Source: Rhodospirillaceae bacterium
GTDB taxonomy: Bacteria; Pseudomonadota; Alphaproteobacteria; Bin65
Assembly: GCA_011523655.1 (NCBI GenBank)
Contig: WTGH01000017.1
Coordinates: 1 to 60,197, forward strand
Length of the DNA: 60,197 bases
Direction of reading: 5' to 3'
Numbering within the stretch: the first letter of the stretch is position 1; each line of letters begins with the position of its first letter. Below are positions 9,001 through 17,433 of the stretch, piece after piece. The translations under genes and the position numbers were made by a program. The notes beneath the pieces are model-generated. The model saw nothing but the letters and a program-made list of their open reading frames with translations, made no database searches and was not told where the DNA came from.

Positions 9001-9053
9001 TCGCGCGACCGGCTGAAAGGGAGCCGCGAAAAACTGCTTGACGGCGGTAATAA

Positions 9054-9068
9054 GAACATTATATGAAC
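9054..9068. promoter_or_regulatory. Second LexA-type box
   Basis: GAACATTATATGAAC fits GAAC-N7-GAAC exactly. It lies 54 bp beyond the brnA stop, with no clear target gene on either side; the doubtful ORF at 9164 is the only candidate downstream. Confidence 0.5.
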
Positions 9069-9163
9069 ATCAGTGCGTTTCCAACGGGCGGCGCGCCGCC
9101 ATCCGGGGCCAGGTTCGGCCTGAGGCTCGGCCTTGGCGCGCGCAGCTTCGGAAGGAGAAGCCG

Positions 9164-9394
9164 GTGCGCAAACAGAGAAATGTAAAAATAAACCCGGTAT
9201 GCAAAAAAGTGCGCAAAACCGTGGCTGACGGACCGCAATATTTTGTGTCCGGTCCGGCCGGAAACCGCAACATATTGCGTTTCGTCAGGCTCTTCGCCTT
9301 GAGTCGGCAAAAAAACACGATAAAACGACCGGTCTGTCTTTATTCCCGGACAGCCGAAAAACGGCGCAATTCCAAGAGGTTAGGCGGAATTTGA
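9164..9394 (+). CDS. Doubtful small ORF
   Basis: 76-aa basic ORF with a GTG start and AGGAGA 5 nt upstream, about 95 bp beyond a LexA-type box. The sequence ('MRKQRNVKINPVCKKVRKTV...') matches no family I recognise. It may be chance; it is listed because the ribosome site and SOS box coincide. Confidence 0.2.
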   Translation: MRKQRNVKINPVCKKVRKTVADGPQYFVSGPAGNRNILRFVRLFALSRQKNTIKRPVCLYSRTAEKRRNSKRLGGI

Positions 9395-9492
9395 TAAATG
9401 AGCGATCAAACTAAAATAAGAAAATTTTCGGTTTTCGGGTGCCGTTGCTATGCCGGCCGGGCCCGCCCGCCGCCGGCGCCCCGGCATCCGGC

Positions 9493-9518
9493 ATGACGAA
9501 TCATGACATTTCATGACA
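9493..9518 (+). repeat. TCATGA repeat, copy 1
   Basis: 26-bp unit made of spaced ATGAC/TCATGA words. The same 26 bases recur at 9670-9695, and in the opposite orientation at 24396-24421, 24481-24506 and (shorter) 24625-24646. Confidence 0.7.
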
Positions 9519-9540
9519 CTTCCCGACATCTCTCTTATGC

Positions 9541-9645
9541 CACCCCGGACGGCCGCAGGCCGATCCGGGGTCCAGAGTCGTCCCGGACGGCCTGTCCCGG
9601 TGGCTCCGGGTGTGGCCCTGGGCCCCGGCTCAAGGCCGGGGCGGC
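9541..9645. repeat. Degenerate palindromic intergenic element
   Basis: Begins CACCCCGG, contains CCGGGGTCCAGAG (9565-9577) and ends in the GCCCCGGC-TCAAG-GCCGGGGC hairpin. It shares these words with the fuller element at 26733-26834. Being just past the 3' end of the nar operon, it may also terminate or stabilise transcripts. Confidence 0.5.
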
Positions 9646-9669
9646 AATGGAGAGTGGAAGTGCAGGATC

Positions 9670-9695
9670 ATGACGAATCATGACATTTCATGACA
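9670..9695 (+). repeat. TCATGA repeat, copy 2
   Basis: Identical to copy 1 over 26 bp, 177 bp further on, between the palindromic element and the 3' end of the nar operon. Confidence 0.7.
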
Positions 9696-9802
9696 CATCC
9701 TACAGGGGGCGCTCGCGGGTGCCGGGCCGGCGTCGTGTCCGGTGCCGGGCGGTCGTCGCCGGCCGGTCCGGGGGCGCATCCGCGCCCCGCCGCCGGCGCC
9801 CA

Positions 9803-10651
9803 CTACTGGACCAGCGGCGAGTCCGCGGCGGCGATGTCGAAGCCGGTGATGCGGGCGTCGCCGGCGAGCAGCTGGACATACTGGCGGAAGGCGCGGCGCC
9901 AGGACGCCTCCTGCAGATAGTCGGCGACCTTGCCGGCGACCGCCTCGTAGGGCAGCGCCCGGCCGGGCACGCGCTTGTCGACGCGCACGACATGGACGCC
10001 ATAGCGCGTCTTGACCGGGACCGGCGAGATCTGCCCCTCTTCCAGGTTGAACAGGAAGGTCTCCATCTCCGGCACCGTATCGCCGCGCGACAGCTGGCCG
10101 AGCCGGCCGTCATTGTGCCGCGAATCGCAGGCCGAGTGCGCCTGCGCCAGGTCGCCGAAGCGCTCCGGCGCGGCGGCCAGCAGATCGATCAGCTCTCCGG
10201 CCTGCGCCTCGGCTTTGGCGCGCGCATCCGCGTCGTCGGGCGCGGCGGCCAGCAGGATGTGCGCCGCCTCGACCAGGTCGGCGCTGCGGAAGCGCGCGGG
10301 GTTATTGTCGTAGTAGCGGCGGCACTCGGCCTCGGCCGGCGCCGGCACGTCGACCTCGCGCTCGATCACGGCCTGGACCGCCGCCGCCTCGTCCGCCCCG
10401 TCGTCCGCCGAGTCGATGCCGAGGGCGCGCGCCCGGTCGAGCAGCAGGGCCCGGATGACCAGCCATTCGGCCGCGGCATGGCGGGCGGCGGCGACATTCT
10501 CCGCCGGGTGATACTGCATCTCGCGCAGGATCGCGTCCTCGTCGATGCAGCGATCGTTGACGCGGATCGCGGCTGCCGGCGGACCGGGCGCGGCCGGACC
10601 GGCCGTGTTCGAATCGGGCACGGCCGGATCGGGCGTGTCTGGATCGGGCAT
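9803..10651 (-). CDS. PpiC/NifM-type peptidyl-prolyl isomerase
   Basis: 282 aa. A Pro-rich N-terminus and an SurA/PpiC-type helical part precede a parvulin domain: 'EAAHILLAA', 'FGDLAQAHSACDSRHNDGRLG', 'FNLEEGQISPVPVKTRYGVH'. It lies 22 bp after narI on the same strand, the last gene of the nar operon. Parvulin genes are known in nar operons, and help in folding or assembly of the reductase is inferred. No signal peptide is seen, so cytoplasmic action is likely. Confidence 0.82.
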   Translation of the reverse strand: MPDPDTPDPAVPDSNTAGPAAPGPPAAAIRVNDRCIDEDAILREMQYHPAENVAAARHAAAEWLVIRALLLDRARALGIDSADDGADEAAAVQAVIEREVDVPAPAEAECRRYYDNNPARFRSADLVEAAHILLAAAPDDADARAKAEAQAGELIDLLAAAPERFGDLAQAHSACDSRHNDGRLGQLSRGDTVPEMETFLFNLEEGQISPVPVKTRYGVHVVRVDKRVPGRALPYEAVAGKVADYLQEASWRRAFRQYVQLLAGDARITGFDIAAADSPLVQ

Positions 10652-10673
10652 GGTCGACTCAGTTCCGGGCACG

Positions 10674-11384
10674 TCAGGCGGCACGGCGGCCTTCCCGGGT
10701 GCGCACCACCTGGTAGCCGCGCCGCCCGAGATAGCCGACCGGCGCGCTCCAGATATGGACCAGGCGGCTGAACGGGAAGACCAGGAAGACGGTGACGCCG
10801 AGGAAGATGTGCAACTGGTAGACCCAGTGGACGTCGGCGACATAGTCCGCCGCGTCGGCCTGGAAGGTGACGATCTTCTGCGCCCACAGCGACAGGGCGA
10901 CCATGACCTCGCCGCCCTCCCGGTGCGCCCAGGAGAAGGGGATGGTCGCCATGCCGAGCACGAGCTGGACCCACAGGAGCGCCAGGATCGCGATGTCCAT
11001 GACGCTCGACGTCCGGCGGATGCGCGGGTCGGCAAGCCGCCGGTGCAGCAGCATGGAAAGGCCGATGAAGCACACGATGCCGAAGATGCCGCCGGCGATG
11101 ATCGCCAGCATCTGCTTGGCCCCGGAACTGAGGCCGACGGCGTGGTAGATCTCCTTGGGCGTCAGCAGGCCGACCAGATGGCCGAGGAACAGCATCAGGA
11201 TGCCGACATGGAACAGCACGCTGCCCATGATGAGCTGCCGGCGCCGCAGCAGCTGGCTCGACCCGCTGCGCCAGGTGTATTGCTCGCGGTCGAAGCGGAT
11301 CAGGCTGCCGGCCAGGAACACCGTGGCCGCGAAATAGGGGTAGTAGCCGAAGACGAGGATATGGAACCAGTCGCCCATGATCAT
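10674..11384 (-). CDS. narI: Respiratory nitrate reductase gamma subunit (cytochrome b)
   Basis: 236-aa, five-helix membrane protein holding the two b hemes that take electrons from quinol. Likely heme ligands are H59 and H69 ('LFHVGILMLFLGHLVG') and two His near 186 and 204 ('VYQLHIFLG', 'RLVHIWSAP'). The ATG at 11384 overlaps the narJ stop (ATGA). It anchors NarGH on the cytoplasmic side of the membrane. Confidence 0.96.
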   Translation of the reverse strand: MIMGDWFHILVFGYYPYFAATVFLAGSLIRFDREQYTWRSGSSQLLRRRQLIMGSVLFHVGILMLFLGHLVGLLTPKEIYHAVGLSSGAKQMLAIIAGGIFGIVCFIGLSMLLHRRLADPRIRRTSSVMDIAILALLWVQLVLGMATIPFSWAHREGGEVMVALSLWAQKIVTFQADAADYVADVHWVYQLHIFLGVTVFLVFPFSRLVHIWSAPVGYLGRRGYQVVRTREGRRAA

Positions 11385-12127
11385 GCTCCGTCCTGCCGGG
11401 GCGGGCCGTTTCCGTGCGGGCCCTGTCCGTGCTCGTGGGGGGCCGCCGCAAGCTCCGCCATGCGGTTGAGGATGTCGCGCGCCGCCGCGCAGCCGCCGTC
11501 CGGCGTGCCGGCCGGCGCGCCGTCGAAGGCCGGCGCCTCCTCCCATTCCTTGTCGAGGTCGGCCGCTTCCTCTTCGGGCGCCCGGTCCCGTTCCAGGAGG
11601 CTGTCGACGGCGGCGCGGTCGGGCTTGCGGGCGGCCAGTTCCTCGAGCGCCCGGAAGACCCCGGCATAGTCGCTGCCGCGCCGCTCCAGCCGGATGCGGA
11701 TCGCGGCGAGAATATGGGCCACGTCGGCCAGCAGATCCGCCGCCTCGCGCGGCTCGACCAGGGAGAGAAATTCGAGGAACAGCGGCAGATAATCGGGCAG
11801 CTCGTTCGAGTCGATGCTGTAGCCGTGCGCCTCGTAGTGCGCCGCCAGGTTGACCATCGCCTGGCCGCGGTCGCGGGATTCGCCGTGGATATGCTCGAAC
11901 AGGTGCAGCGACAGGCTGCGCGACCGGTCGAACAGGCCGACATAGGCCTCCTGCGCGCTCAGCAGGTCGCCGAGGGTCAGCTGGGCCGCCAGCCGGTCGA
12001 CCGCCGCCGCGGCCTGCCGGGACAGGCGCGCCTCCGCCTTGACCAGGGCGGCGACCTCGCCCGCCGCCTCGGCCAGTTCGGCCGAGGGATAGTGCAGCAA
12101 GGCCGCGATCGCGCGGTAGGTCTTCAT
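11381..12127 (-). CDS. narJ: Nitrate reductase assembly chaperone
   Basis: 248-aa NarJ/TorD-family chaperone ('LLHYPSAELAEAAGEVAALV', 'HLFEHIHGESRDRGQAMVNL', 'ELPDYLPLFLEFLS'). It holds NarG for cofactor loading and is not part of the final enzyme. The start overlaps the narH stop by 4 bp and its stop overlaps narI, so the genes are coupled. The acidic, low-complexity C-terminal 60 residues are longer than usual and end in a His-rich tail. Confidence 0.93.
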   Translation of the reverse strand: MKTYRAIAALLHYPSAELAEAAGEVAALVKAEARLSRQAAAAVDRLAAQLTLGDLLSAQEAYVGLFDRSRSLSLHLFEHIHGESRDRGQAMVNLAAHYEAHGYSIDSNELPDYLPLFLEFLSLVEPREAADLLADVAHILAAIRIRLERRGSDYAGVFRALEELAARKPDRAAVDSLLERDRAPEEEAADLDKEWEEAPAFDGAPAGTPDGGCAAARDILNRMAELAAAPHEHGQGPHGNGPPRQDGA

Positions 12128-13668
12128 CGGGGGGCGCCGACCCGGTCCGCCCGGCCGCCGGCGCTCGGCCCGACCCGGACCTCGTGGCTGAACAGGTCGA
12201 GCTTGCCGCTGCCGCCGCTGCAGCCGTCGCCGAAGCTGAAGCCGCACTCGCCGCGCAGGTCGAAGGCCTCTTCGGCATATTCGCGGTGGGTCGTCGGGAT
12301 CACGAACCGGTCCTCGAAGTTCGCGATCGCCATCGTCTGGTACATGTCCTCGATATCGGTCTCGGTGAGCCCGACCTGCTCGAGGGCGCGTATTTCGCGC
12401 GTGCCGTCAACATGTTTGGCCCGCATGTAGGCCCGCATGGCCAGCATCCGCTCCAGGGCCAGTTTGACCGGCGCCTCGTCGCCCGCCGTCAGCATGTTGG
12501 CGAGGTATCGGAGCGGGATGCGCAATTGCGACACGTCCGGAATGGCGCCGTTCAGGCCCAGGGCGCCGGCCTCGGCCGCCGACTGGATCGGCGAGAGCGG
12601 CGGCACATACCAGACCATCGGCAGGGTGCGGTATTCCGGATGGAGCGGGAAGGCGACCTTCCAGTCCATCGCCATGCGCCAGACCGGCGAGCGCTGCGCG
12701 GCGTCGATCCAGGCCTGGGGCACCCCGTCCTCCAGCGCCTGCCGGATGACGGCGGGATCGAACGGGTCGAGGAAGATGTCGAGCTGCGCCTGATACAGGT
12801 CCTGGGGATCTTCGGCCGCCGCGGCCTCCTCGATCCGGTCGGCGTCGTACATCAGCACGCCGAGATAGCGGATGCGCCCGACGCAGGTTTCCGAACAGAC
12901 CGTCGGCTGCCCCGCCTCGATGCGCGGATAGCAGAAGATGCACTTCTCCGACTTCCCGGACCGCCAGTTGTAATAGATCTTCTTGTACGGGCAGGCGGAG
13001 ACGCACATGCGCCAGCCGCGGCACTTGTCCTGGTCGATCAGGACGATGCCGTCCTCCTCGCGCTTGTAGATCGCGCCCGACGGGCAGGCCGCGACGCAGC
13101 TCGGGTTCAGGCAGTGCTCGCACAGCCGCGGCAGGTACATCATGAAGGTGTTCTCGAACTGGCCGTAGATGTCCTTTTCGAGCGCCTCGAAATTCACGTC
13201 CTTGCTGCGCTTGGAGAATTCGCCGCCGAGGATTTCCTCCCAGTTCGGGCCCCATTTCACCTTGTCCATGCGCTCGCCGCTGATCAGCGACCGCGGCCGC
13301 GCCGTCGGCGGGGCCTGGGATTCGGGCGCGTTGTGCAGATGCTCGTAGTCGAAGGTGAAGGGCTCGTAATAGTCGTCGATCTGCGGCATGTCCGGATTGG
13401 CGAATATCTTCGCCAGGATGCGCAGCTTGCCGCCCATCTTCGGCACGATGCGGCCGTTCTTCTTGCGCACCCAGCCGCCGTTCCAGACCTCCTGGTTCTC
13501 CCACTCCTTGGGATAGCCGACGCCGGGCTTGGTCTCGACATTGTTGAACCAGGCGTATTCCATGCCCTCGCGGCTGGTCCAGACATTCTTGCAGGTCACC
13601 GAGCAGGTGTGGCAGCCGATGCACTTGTCGAGGTTCAGGACCTTGCCGATCTGCGCGCGAATCTTCAT
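12124..13668 (-). CDS. narH: Respiratory nitrate reductase beta subunit (Fe-S)
   Basis: 514 aa with the four ferredoxin-type clusters: C16-x2-C19-x2-C22-x3-C26 ('CIGCHTCSVTC'), 'CEHCLNPSCVAACP', 'CRGWRMCVSACPYKK' (Trp in place of a Cys, giving the 3Fe-4S cluster) and 'CIFCYPRIEAGQPTVCSETC'. It carries electrons from NarI to NarG. Start and stop overlap narG and narJ by 4 bp each. Confidence 0.97.
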   Translation of the reverse strand: MKIRAQIGKVLNLDKCIGCHTCSVTCKNVWTSREGMEYAWFNNVETKPGVGYPKEWENQEVWNGGWVRKKNGRIVPKMGGKLRILAKIFANPDMPQIDDYYEPFTFDYEHLHNAPESQAPPTARPRSLISGERMDKVKWGPNWEEILGGEFSKRSKDVNFEALEKDIYGQFENTFMMYLPRLCEHCLNPSCVAACPSGAIYKREEDGIVLIDQDKCRGWRMCVSACPYKKIYYNWRSGKSEKCIFCYPRIEAGQPTVCSETCVGRIRYLGVLMYDADRIEEAAAAEDPQDLYQAQLDIFLDPFDPAVIRQALEDGVPQAWIDAAQRSPVWRMAMDWKVAFPLHPEYRTLPMVWYVPPLSPIQSAAEAGALGLNGAIPDVSQLRIPLRYLANMLTAGDEAPVKLALERMLAMRAYMRAKHVDGTREIRALEQVGLTETDIEDMYQTMAIANFEDRFVIPTTHREYAEEAFDLRGECGFSFGDGCSGGSGKLDLFSHEVRVGPSAGGRADRVGAPR

Positions 13669-16600
13669 TCCGCCGCCTCCGTCGCCGCATTCATTTCGGG
13701 GGCCCGGTATGGGCCTTCCAGCCAGTCGACCGTCTGCATCTTGCGCACGATCACGAACTCGTCGCGGTTCGAGCCGACGGTGCCGTAATAGTTGAAGCCG
13801 TAGGACTGCTGCGCATAGCCGCCGACCATGTGGGTCGGCTTGACCGTCGCGCGGGTGACGGAATTGTGGATACCGCCGCGCGATCCCGTCACTTCGCTGC
13901 CCGGCACGTTCACGATCTTCTCCTGGGCGTGATACATCAGAGTCATGCCCTCCGGCACCCGCTGGCTCACGACCGCGCGGGCGACCAGGGCCCCGTTCGC
14001 ATTGTAGGCCTCGATCCAGTCATTGTCCTCGATGCCGGCCTTGCGGGCGTCGACTTCGCTGATCCACACGATCGGCCCGCCGCGCGACAGGGTCAGCATC
14101 AAGAGGTTGTCGGTGTAGGTGCTGTGGATGCCCCATTTCTGGTGCGGCGTGATGAAATTCAGCACGACCTGCGGACTGCCGTTGTCCTTTTCGTCGATGA
14201 TCGGCCGGATCGTCTTGGTATCGACCGGCGGCTTGTACACGCACAGCTGTTCGCCGAAGGCGCGCATCCACAGATGGTCCTGATAGAGTTGCTGCCGCCC
14301 GCTCAGTGTGCGCCACGGGATCAGCTCGTGGACGTTGGTGTAGCCGGCGGTGTAGGTGACGTTTTCCGCCTCGACGCCGGACCAGGTCGGCGAGGAGATG
14401 ATCTTGCGCGGCTGCGCCTGCAGATCGCGGAAGCGCAGCTTGTCTTCCTCGCGCGCCGCCGCCAGGTGCTCGTGCTCGCGGCCGGTGGCCTTGCCCAGCG
14501 CCGCCCACGCCTTGACCGCAACATGGCCGTTGGTCTCCGGGGCCAGCGCCAGGACGACCTCGGTCGCGTCGATATCGGTCTCGATCTTCGGCAGGCCCTT
14601 CGAGACGCCGTCCTCGCGCACCTCGCCGTTCAGCCGCTTGAGGAATGCGACCTCGTCCTCGGTGTTCCAGCTGATGCCCTTGCCGCCGTTGCCGGCCTTC
14701 GACATCAGCGGACCGAGCGCGGTGAATTTCTTGTAGGTGCTCGGATAGTCGCGCTCGACGACGACCATGTTCGGCATGGTCTTGCCCGGAACGGCTTCGC
14801 ACTCGCCCTTCTTCCAGTCCGTGACACCGGTCGCCTGCGCCAGTTCCATCGGCGTGTCGTGCAGGGTCGGGACCAGCACGAGGTCGCGCTCCGTGCCCAG
14901 TTCCCCTTCGGCGACCTCGGAGAATTTCTTGGCGATGCCCTTGAATATCTCCCAGTCGCTGCGCGTCTCCCACACCGGATCGACCGCCGCGGACAGCGGG
15001 TGGATGAAGGGATGCATATCCGACGTGTTGAGATCGTTCTTCTCGTACCAGGTCGCCGTCGGCAGCACGATGTCGGAGTAGAGGCAGGTCGTCGACATAC
15101 GGAAGTCGAGCGTGACCAGCAGGTCGAGCTTGCCTTCCGGCGCGGCGTCGTGCCAGGCGACCTCGGCCGGTTTCCGGCCACCCGATTCGCCGAGTTCCTT
15201 GCCCTGCACGCCGTGCTGGGTGCCCAGCAGGTGTTTCAGGAAATATTCGTGGCCCTTGCCGCTGGAGCCCAGAAGGTTGGAGCGCCAGACGAACAGGTTG
15301 CGCGGCCAGTTCGCCGGATTGTCCGGATCTTCGCAGGACAGGCGCAATGTCCCGGCCTTGAGCGCGTCGACCGCCGTCTTGACCGGGTCATCCCCACCGG
15401 CGGCCCTGGCGACCTCCAGCGGGTTGGTTTCCAGCTGCGGGGCGGAAGGCAGCCAGCCCATCCGCTCCGACCGGACGTTGAAGTCGATCAGGCTCAGCGA
15501 CTCCCAATCGCCTTCTGGCGCCAACGGCGAGACGATTTCGTCGACGGCCAGCTTCTCGTAGCGCCACTGGTCGGTGTGGCTGTACCAGAACGAGGTGCTG
15601 TTCATCTGCCGCGGCGGGCGGTTCCAGTCGAGGGCAAAGGCGAGCGGCAGCCAGCCGGTCTGCGGCCGCAGCTTCTCCTGTCCGACATAATGCGACCAGC
15701 CCCCGCCGGGCTTGCCGACGCAGCCGCACATCACCAGCATGTTGATGATGCCGCGGTAGATCATGTCCATGTGGTACCAGTGGTTGAGCGCGGCGCCGAC
15801 GATGACCATCGAGCGTCCCTCGGTCTTGTGCGCGTTCTCCGCGAACTGGCGTGCCACGGAGATCACCTTGTCCCGGGCGACGCCGGTGATGCGCTCCTGC
15901 CACGCCGGGGTATACGGCACGTCGTCGTCGTAGGACTCGGCGACATTCCCGCCGCCGAGCCCGCGATCGAGCCCGTAATTCGCGACGAACAGATCGTAGA
16001 CCGAAGCGACCGGCGTCGCGCCGTCCAGCGTCTCGACCGTCTTCACCGGCACGTTGCGCCACAGCACGTCGTCATGGTCCGTGCTGGCGAAATGATCGTG
16101 CTGCGCGTTGCCGAAATAGGGGAAGCCGACCGGAGCGATATCGTCCCTGATGTCGATCAGGCTCAGGCGCAGTTTCGTCTCCGCGCCGTCGGCCCCGTCC
16201 TTTTCCTCGATGTTCCACTTGCCGGCTTCGCCCCAGCGGAAGCCGATCGATCCGACCGGGCAGACCAGCGTGTCGCCCCGGGCCTCGTCGACCGCGACCG
16301 TCTTCCACTCGGGATTGTTGGTTTGCCCGAGCGCGCCGGGCAGGTCGGAGGCGCGCAGCATGCGGTCCGGCACGTAGCCGTCCCCGGTTTTCCGCAAGGT
16401 CACCAGGAACGGCATGTCGGTGTAGCGCCGGCAATAGTCCTCGAAATACGCGCTCTTGCCGGTGAGATGCCATTCCCTGAGGATCACATGGCCCATCGCC
16501 ATTGCCAGCGCGGCGTCTGTGCCCTGCTTGGGATTGAGCCAGATGTCGGCGAATTTCGACGCCTCGCTGTAGTCCGGCGTGACCGTCACCGTGGTCGCGC

Positions 16601-17420
16601 CCTTGTAGCGGACCTCGGTCATGAAATGGGCGTCGGGCGTGCGCGTCTGCGGCACGTTCGAGCCCCACATCATCAGGAAGGTGGAGTTGTACCAGTCCGC
16701 GCTTTCCGGCACGTCGGTCTGCTCGCCCCAGGTCTGCGGGCTGGACGGCGGCAGATCGCAATACCAGTCGTAGAAGCTCATGCACACGCCGCCGATCAGC
16801 GACAGGTAACGCGAGCCCGCCGCGTAGGAGACCATGGACATGGCCGGGATCGGCGAGAAGCCGATCACCCGGTCCGGCCCGTGGGTCTTGATCGTGTAGA
16901 CGTTGGCCGCCGCGACAATCTCGTTAACCTCGTCCCAGTCGGAACGGACGAAACCGCCCAGCCCGCGCACGCGCTGGTAGTCGGTGCGCCTGGCCGGGTC
17001 TTCGACGATCGACGCCCACGCCGCGACCGGCGCCATAGTCTTGCGCGCCTCGCGCCAGTGCCGGACCAGCCGGCTGCGCACCAGCGGATATTTCAGCCTG
17101 TTGGCGCTGTAGATGTACCAGGAATAGCTGGCCCCCCGGGAACAGCCGCGCGGCTCGTGGTTGGGCAGGTCGGGGCGGGTCCGCGGATAGTCGGTCTGCT
17201 GCGTCTCCCAGGTGATGATCCCGCCCTTGACGTAAATCTTCCAGCTGCACGAGCCGGTGCAGTTCACGCCATGGGTCGAGCGCACGATCTTGTCGTGCTG
17301 CCAGCGCGCCCGGTAGGAATCCTCCCAGTCGCGGTCCTCGTTGGTGACGATGCCGTGTCCGTCCGCGAAGGTATCGACGGTCTTCCTGAAAAAGGTCAGC
17401 CGGTCCAGGAAATGGCTCAT
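13665..17420 (-). CDS. narG: Respiratory nitrate reductase alpha subunit (Mo-bisMGD)
   Basis: 1251 aa, the usual NarG length. FS0 ligands H50, C54, C58 and C93 are present at the Escherichia coli positions. The molybdenum ligand Asp222 is in 'FYDWYCDLPPSSPQTWGEQT'. 'GSNVPQTRTPDAHFMTEVRY' is also conserved. No cleavable Tat signal, so it is the cytoplasmic, membrane-bound Nar type and not periplasmic Nap. It reduces nitrate to nitrite. The gene starts 14 bp after narK2 ends. Confidence 0.98.
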   Translation of the reverse strand: MSHFLDRLTFFRKTVDTFADGHGIVTNEDRDWEDSYRARWQHDKIVRSTHGVNCTGSCSWKIYVKGGIITWETQQTDYPRTRPDLPNHEPRGCSRGASYSWYIYSANRLKYPLVRSRLVRHWREARKTMAPVAAWASIVEDPARRTDYQRVRGLGGFVRSDWDEVNEIVAAANVYTIKTHGPDRVIGFSPIPAMSMVSYAAGSRYLSLIGGVCMSFYDWYCDLPPSSPQTWGEQTDVPESADWYNSTFLMMWGSNVPQTRTPDAHFMTEVRYKGATTVTVTPDYSEASKFADIWLNPKQGTDAALAMAMGHVILREWHLTGKSAYFEDYCRRYTDMPFLVTLRKTGDGYVPDRMLRASDLPGALGQTNNPEWKTVAVDEARGDTLVCPVGSIGFRWGEAGKWNIEEKDGADGAETKLRLSLIDIRDDIAPVGFPYFGNAQHDHFASTDHDDVLWRNVPVKTVETLDGATPVASVYDLFVANYGLDRGLGGGNVAESYDDDVPYTPAWQERITGVARDKVISVARQFAENAHKTEGRSMVIVGAALNHWYHMDMIYRGIINMLVMCGCVGKPGGGWSHYVGQEKLRPQTGWLPLAFALDWNRPPRQMNSTSFWYSHTDQWRYEKLAVDEIVSPLAPEGDWESLSLIDFNVRSERMGWLPSAPQLETNPLEVARAAGGDDPVKTAVDALKAGTLRLSCEDPDNPANWPRNLFVWRSNLLGSSGKGHEYFLKHLLGTQHGVQGKELGESGGRKPAEVAWHDAAPEGKLDLLVTLDFRMSTTCLYSDIVLPTATWYEKNDLNTSDMHPFIHPLSAAVDPVWETRSDWEIFKGIAKKFSEVAEGELGTERDLVLVPTLHDTPMELAQATGVTDWKKGECEAVPGKTMPNMVVVERDYPSTYKKFTALGPLMSKAGNGGKGISWNTEDEVAFLKRLNGEVREDGVSKGLPKIETDIDATEVVLALAPETNGHVAVKAWAALGKATGREHEHLAAAREEDKLRFRDLQAQPRKIISSPTWSGVEAENVTYTAGYTNVHELIPWRTLSGRQQLYQDHLWMRAFGEQLCVYKPPVDTKTIRPIIDEKDNGSPQVVLNFITPHQKWGIHSTYTDNLLMLTLSRGGPIVWISEVDARKAGIEDNDWIEAYNANGALVARAVVSQRVPEGMTLMYHAQEKIVNVPGSEVTGSRGGIHNSVTRATVKPTHMVGGYAQQSYGFNYYGTVGSNRDEFVIVRKMQTVDWLEGPYRAPEMNAATEAAE

Positions 17421-17433
17421 CGGGTCCGTCTCC

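Larger units (their letters stand above)
9001..9802. other. Gene-poor intergenic region
   Basis: No convincing gene. It holds a second LexA-type box (9054-9068), a doubtful 76-aa GTG-started ORF (9164-9394), two TCATGA repeats (9493-9518, 9670-9695) and a degenerate palindromic element (9541-9645) containing a perfect 8-bp GC hairpin (9622-9642). Confidence 0.6.

Noticed and set aside
9680..10771. 363-aa plus-strand frame over the ppiC gene
   Set aside because: Antisense shadow; the parvulin domain on the minus strand is clear.
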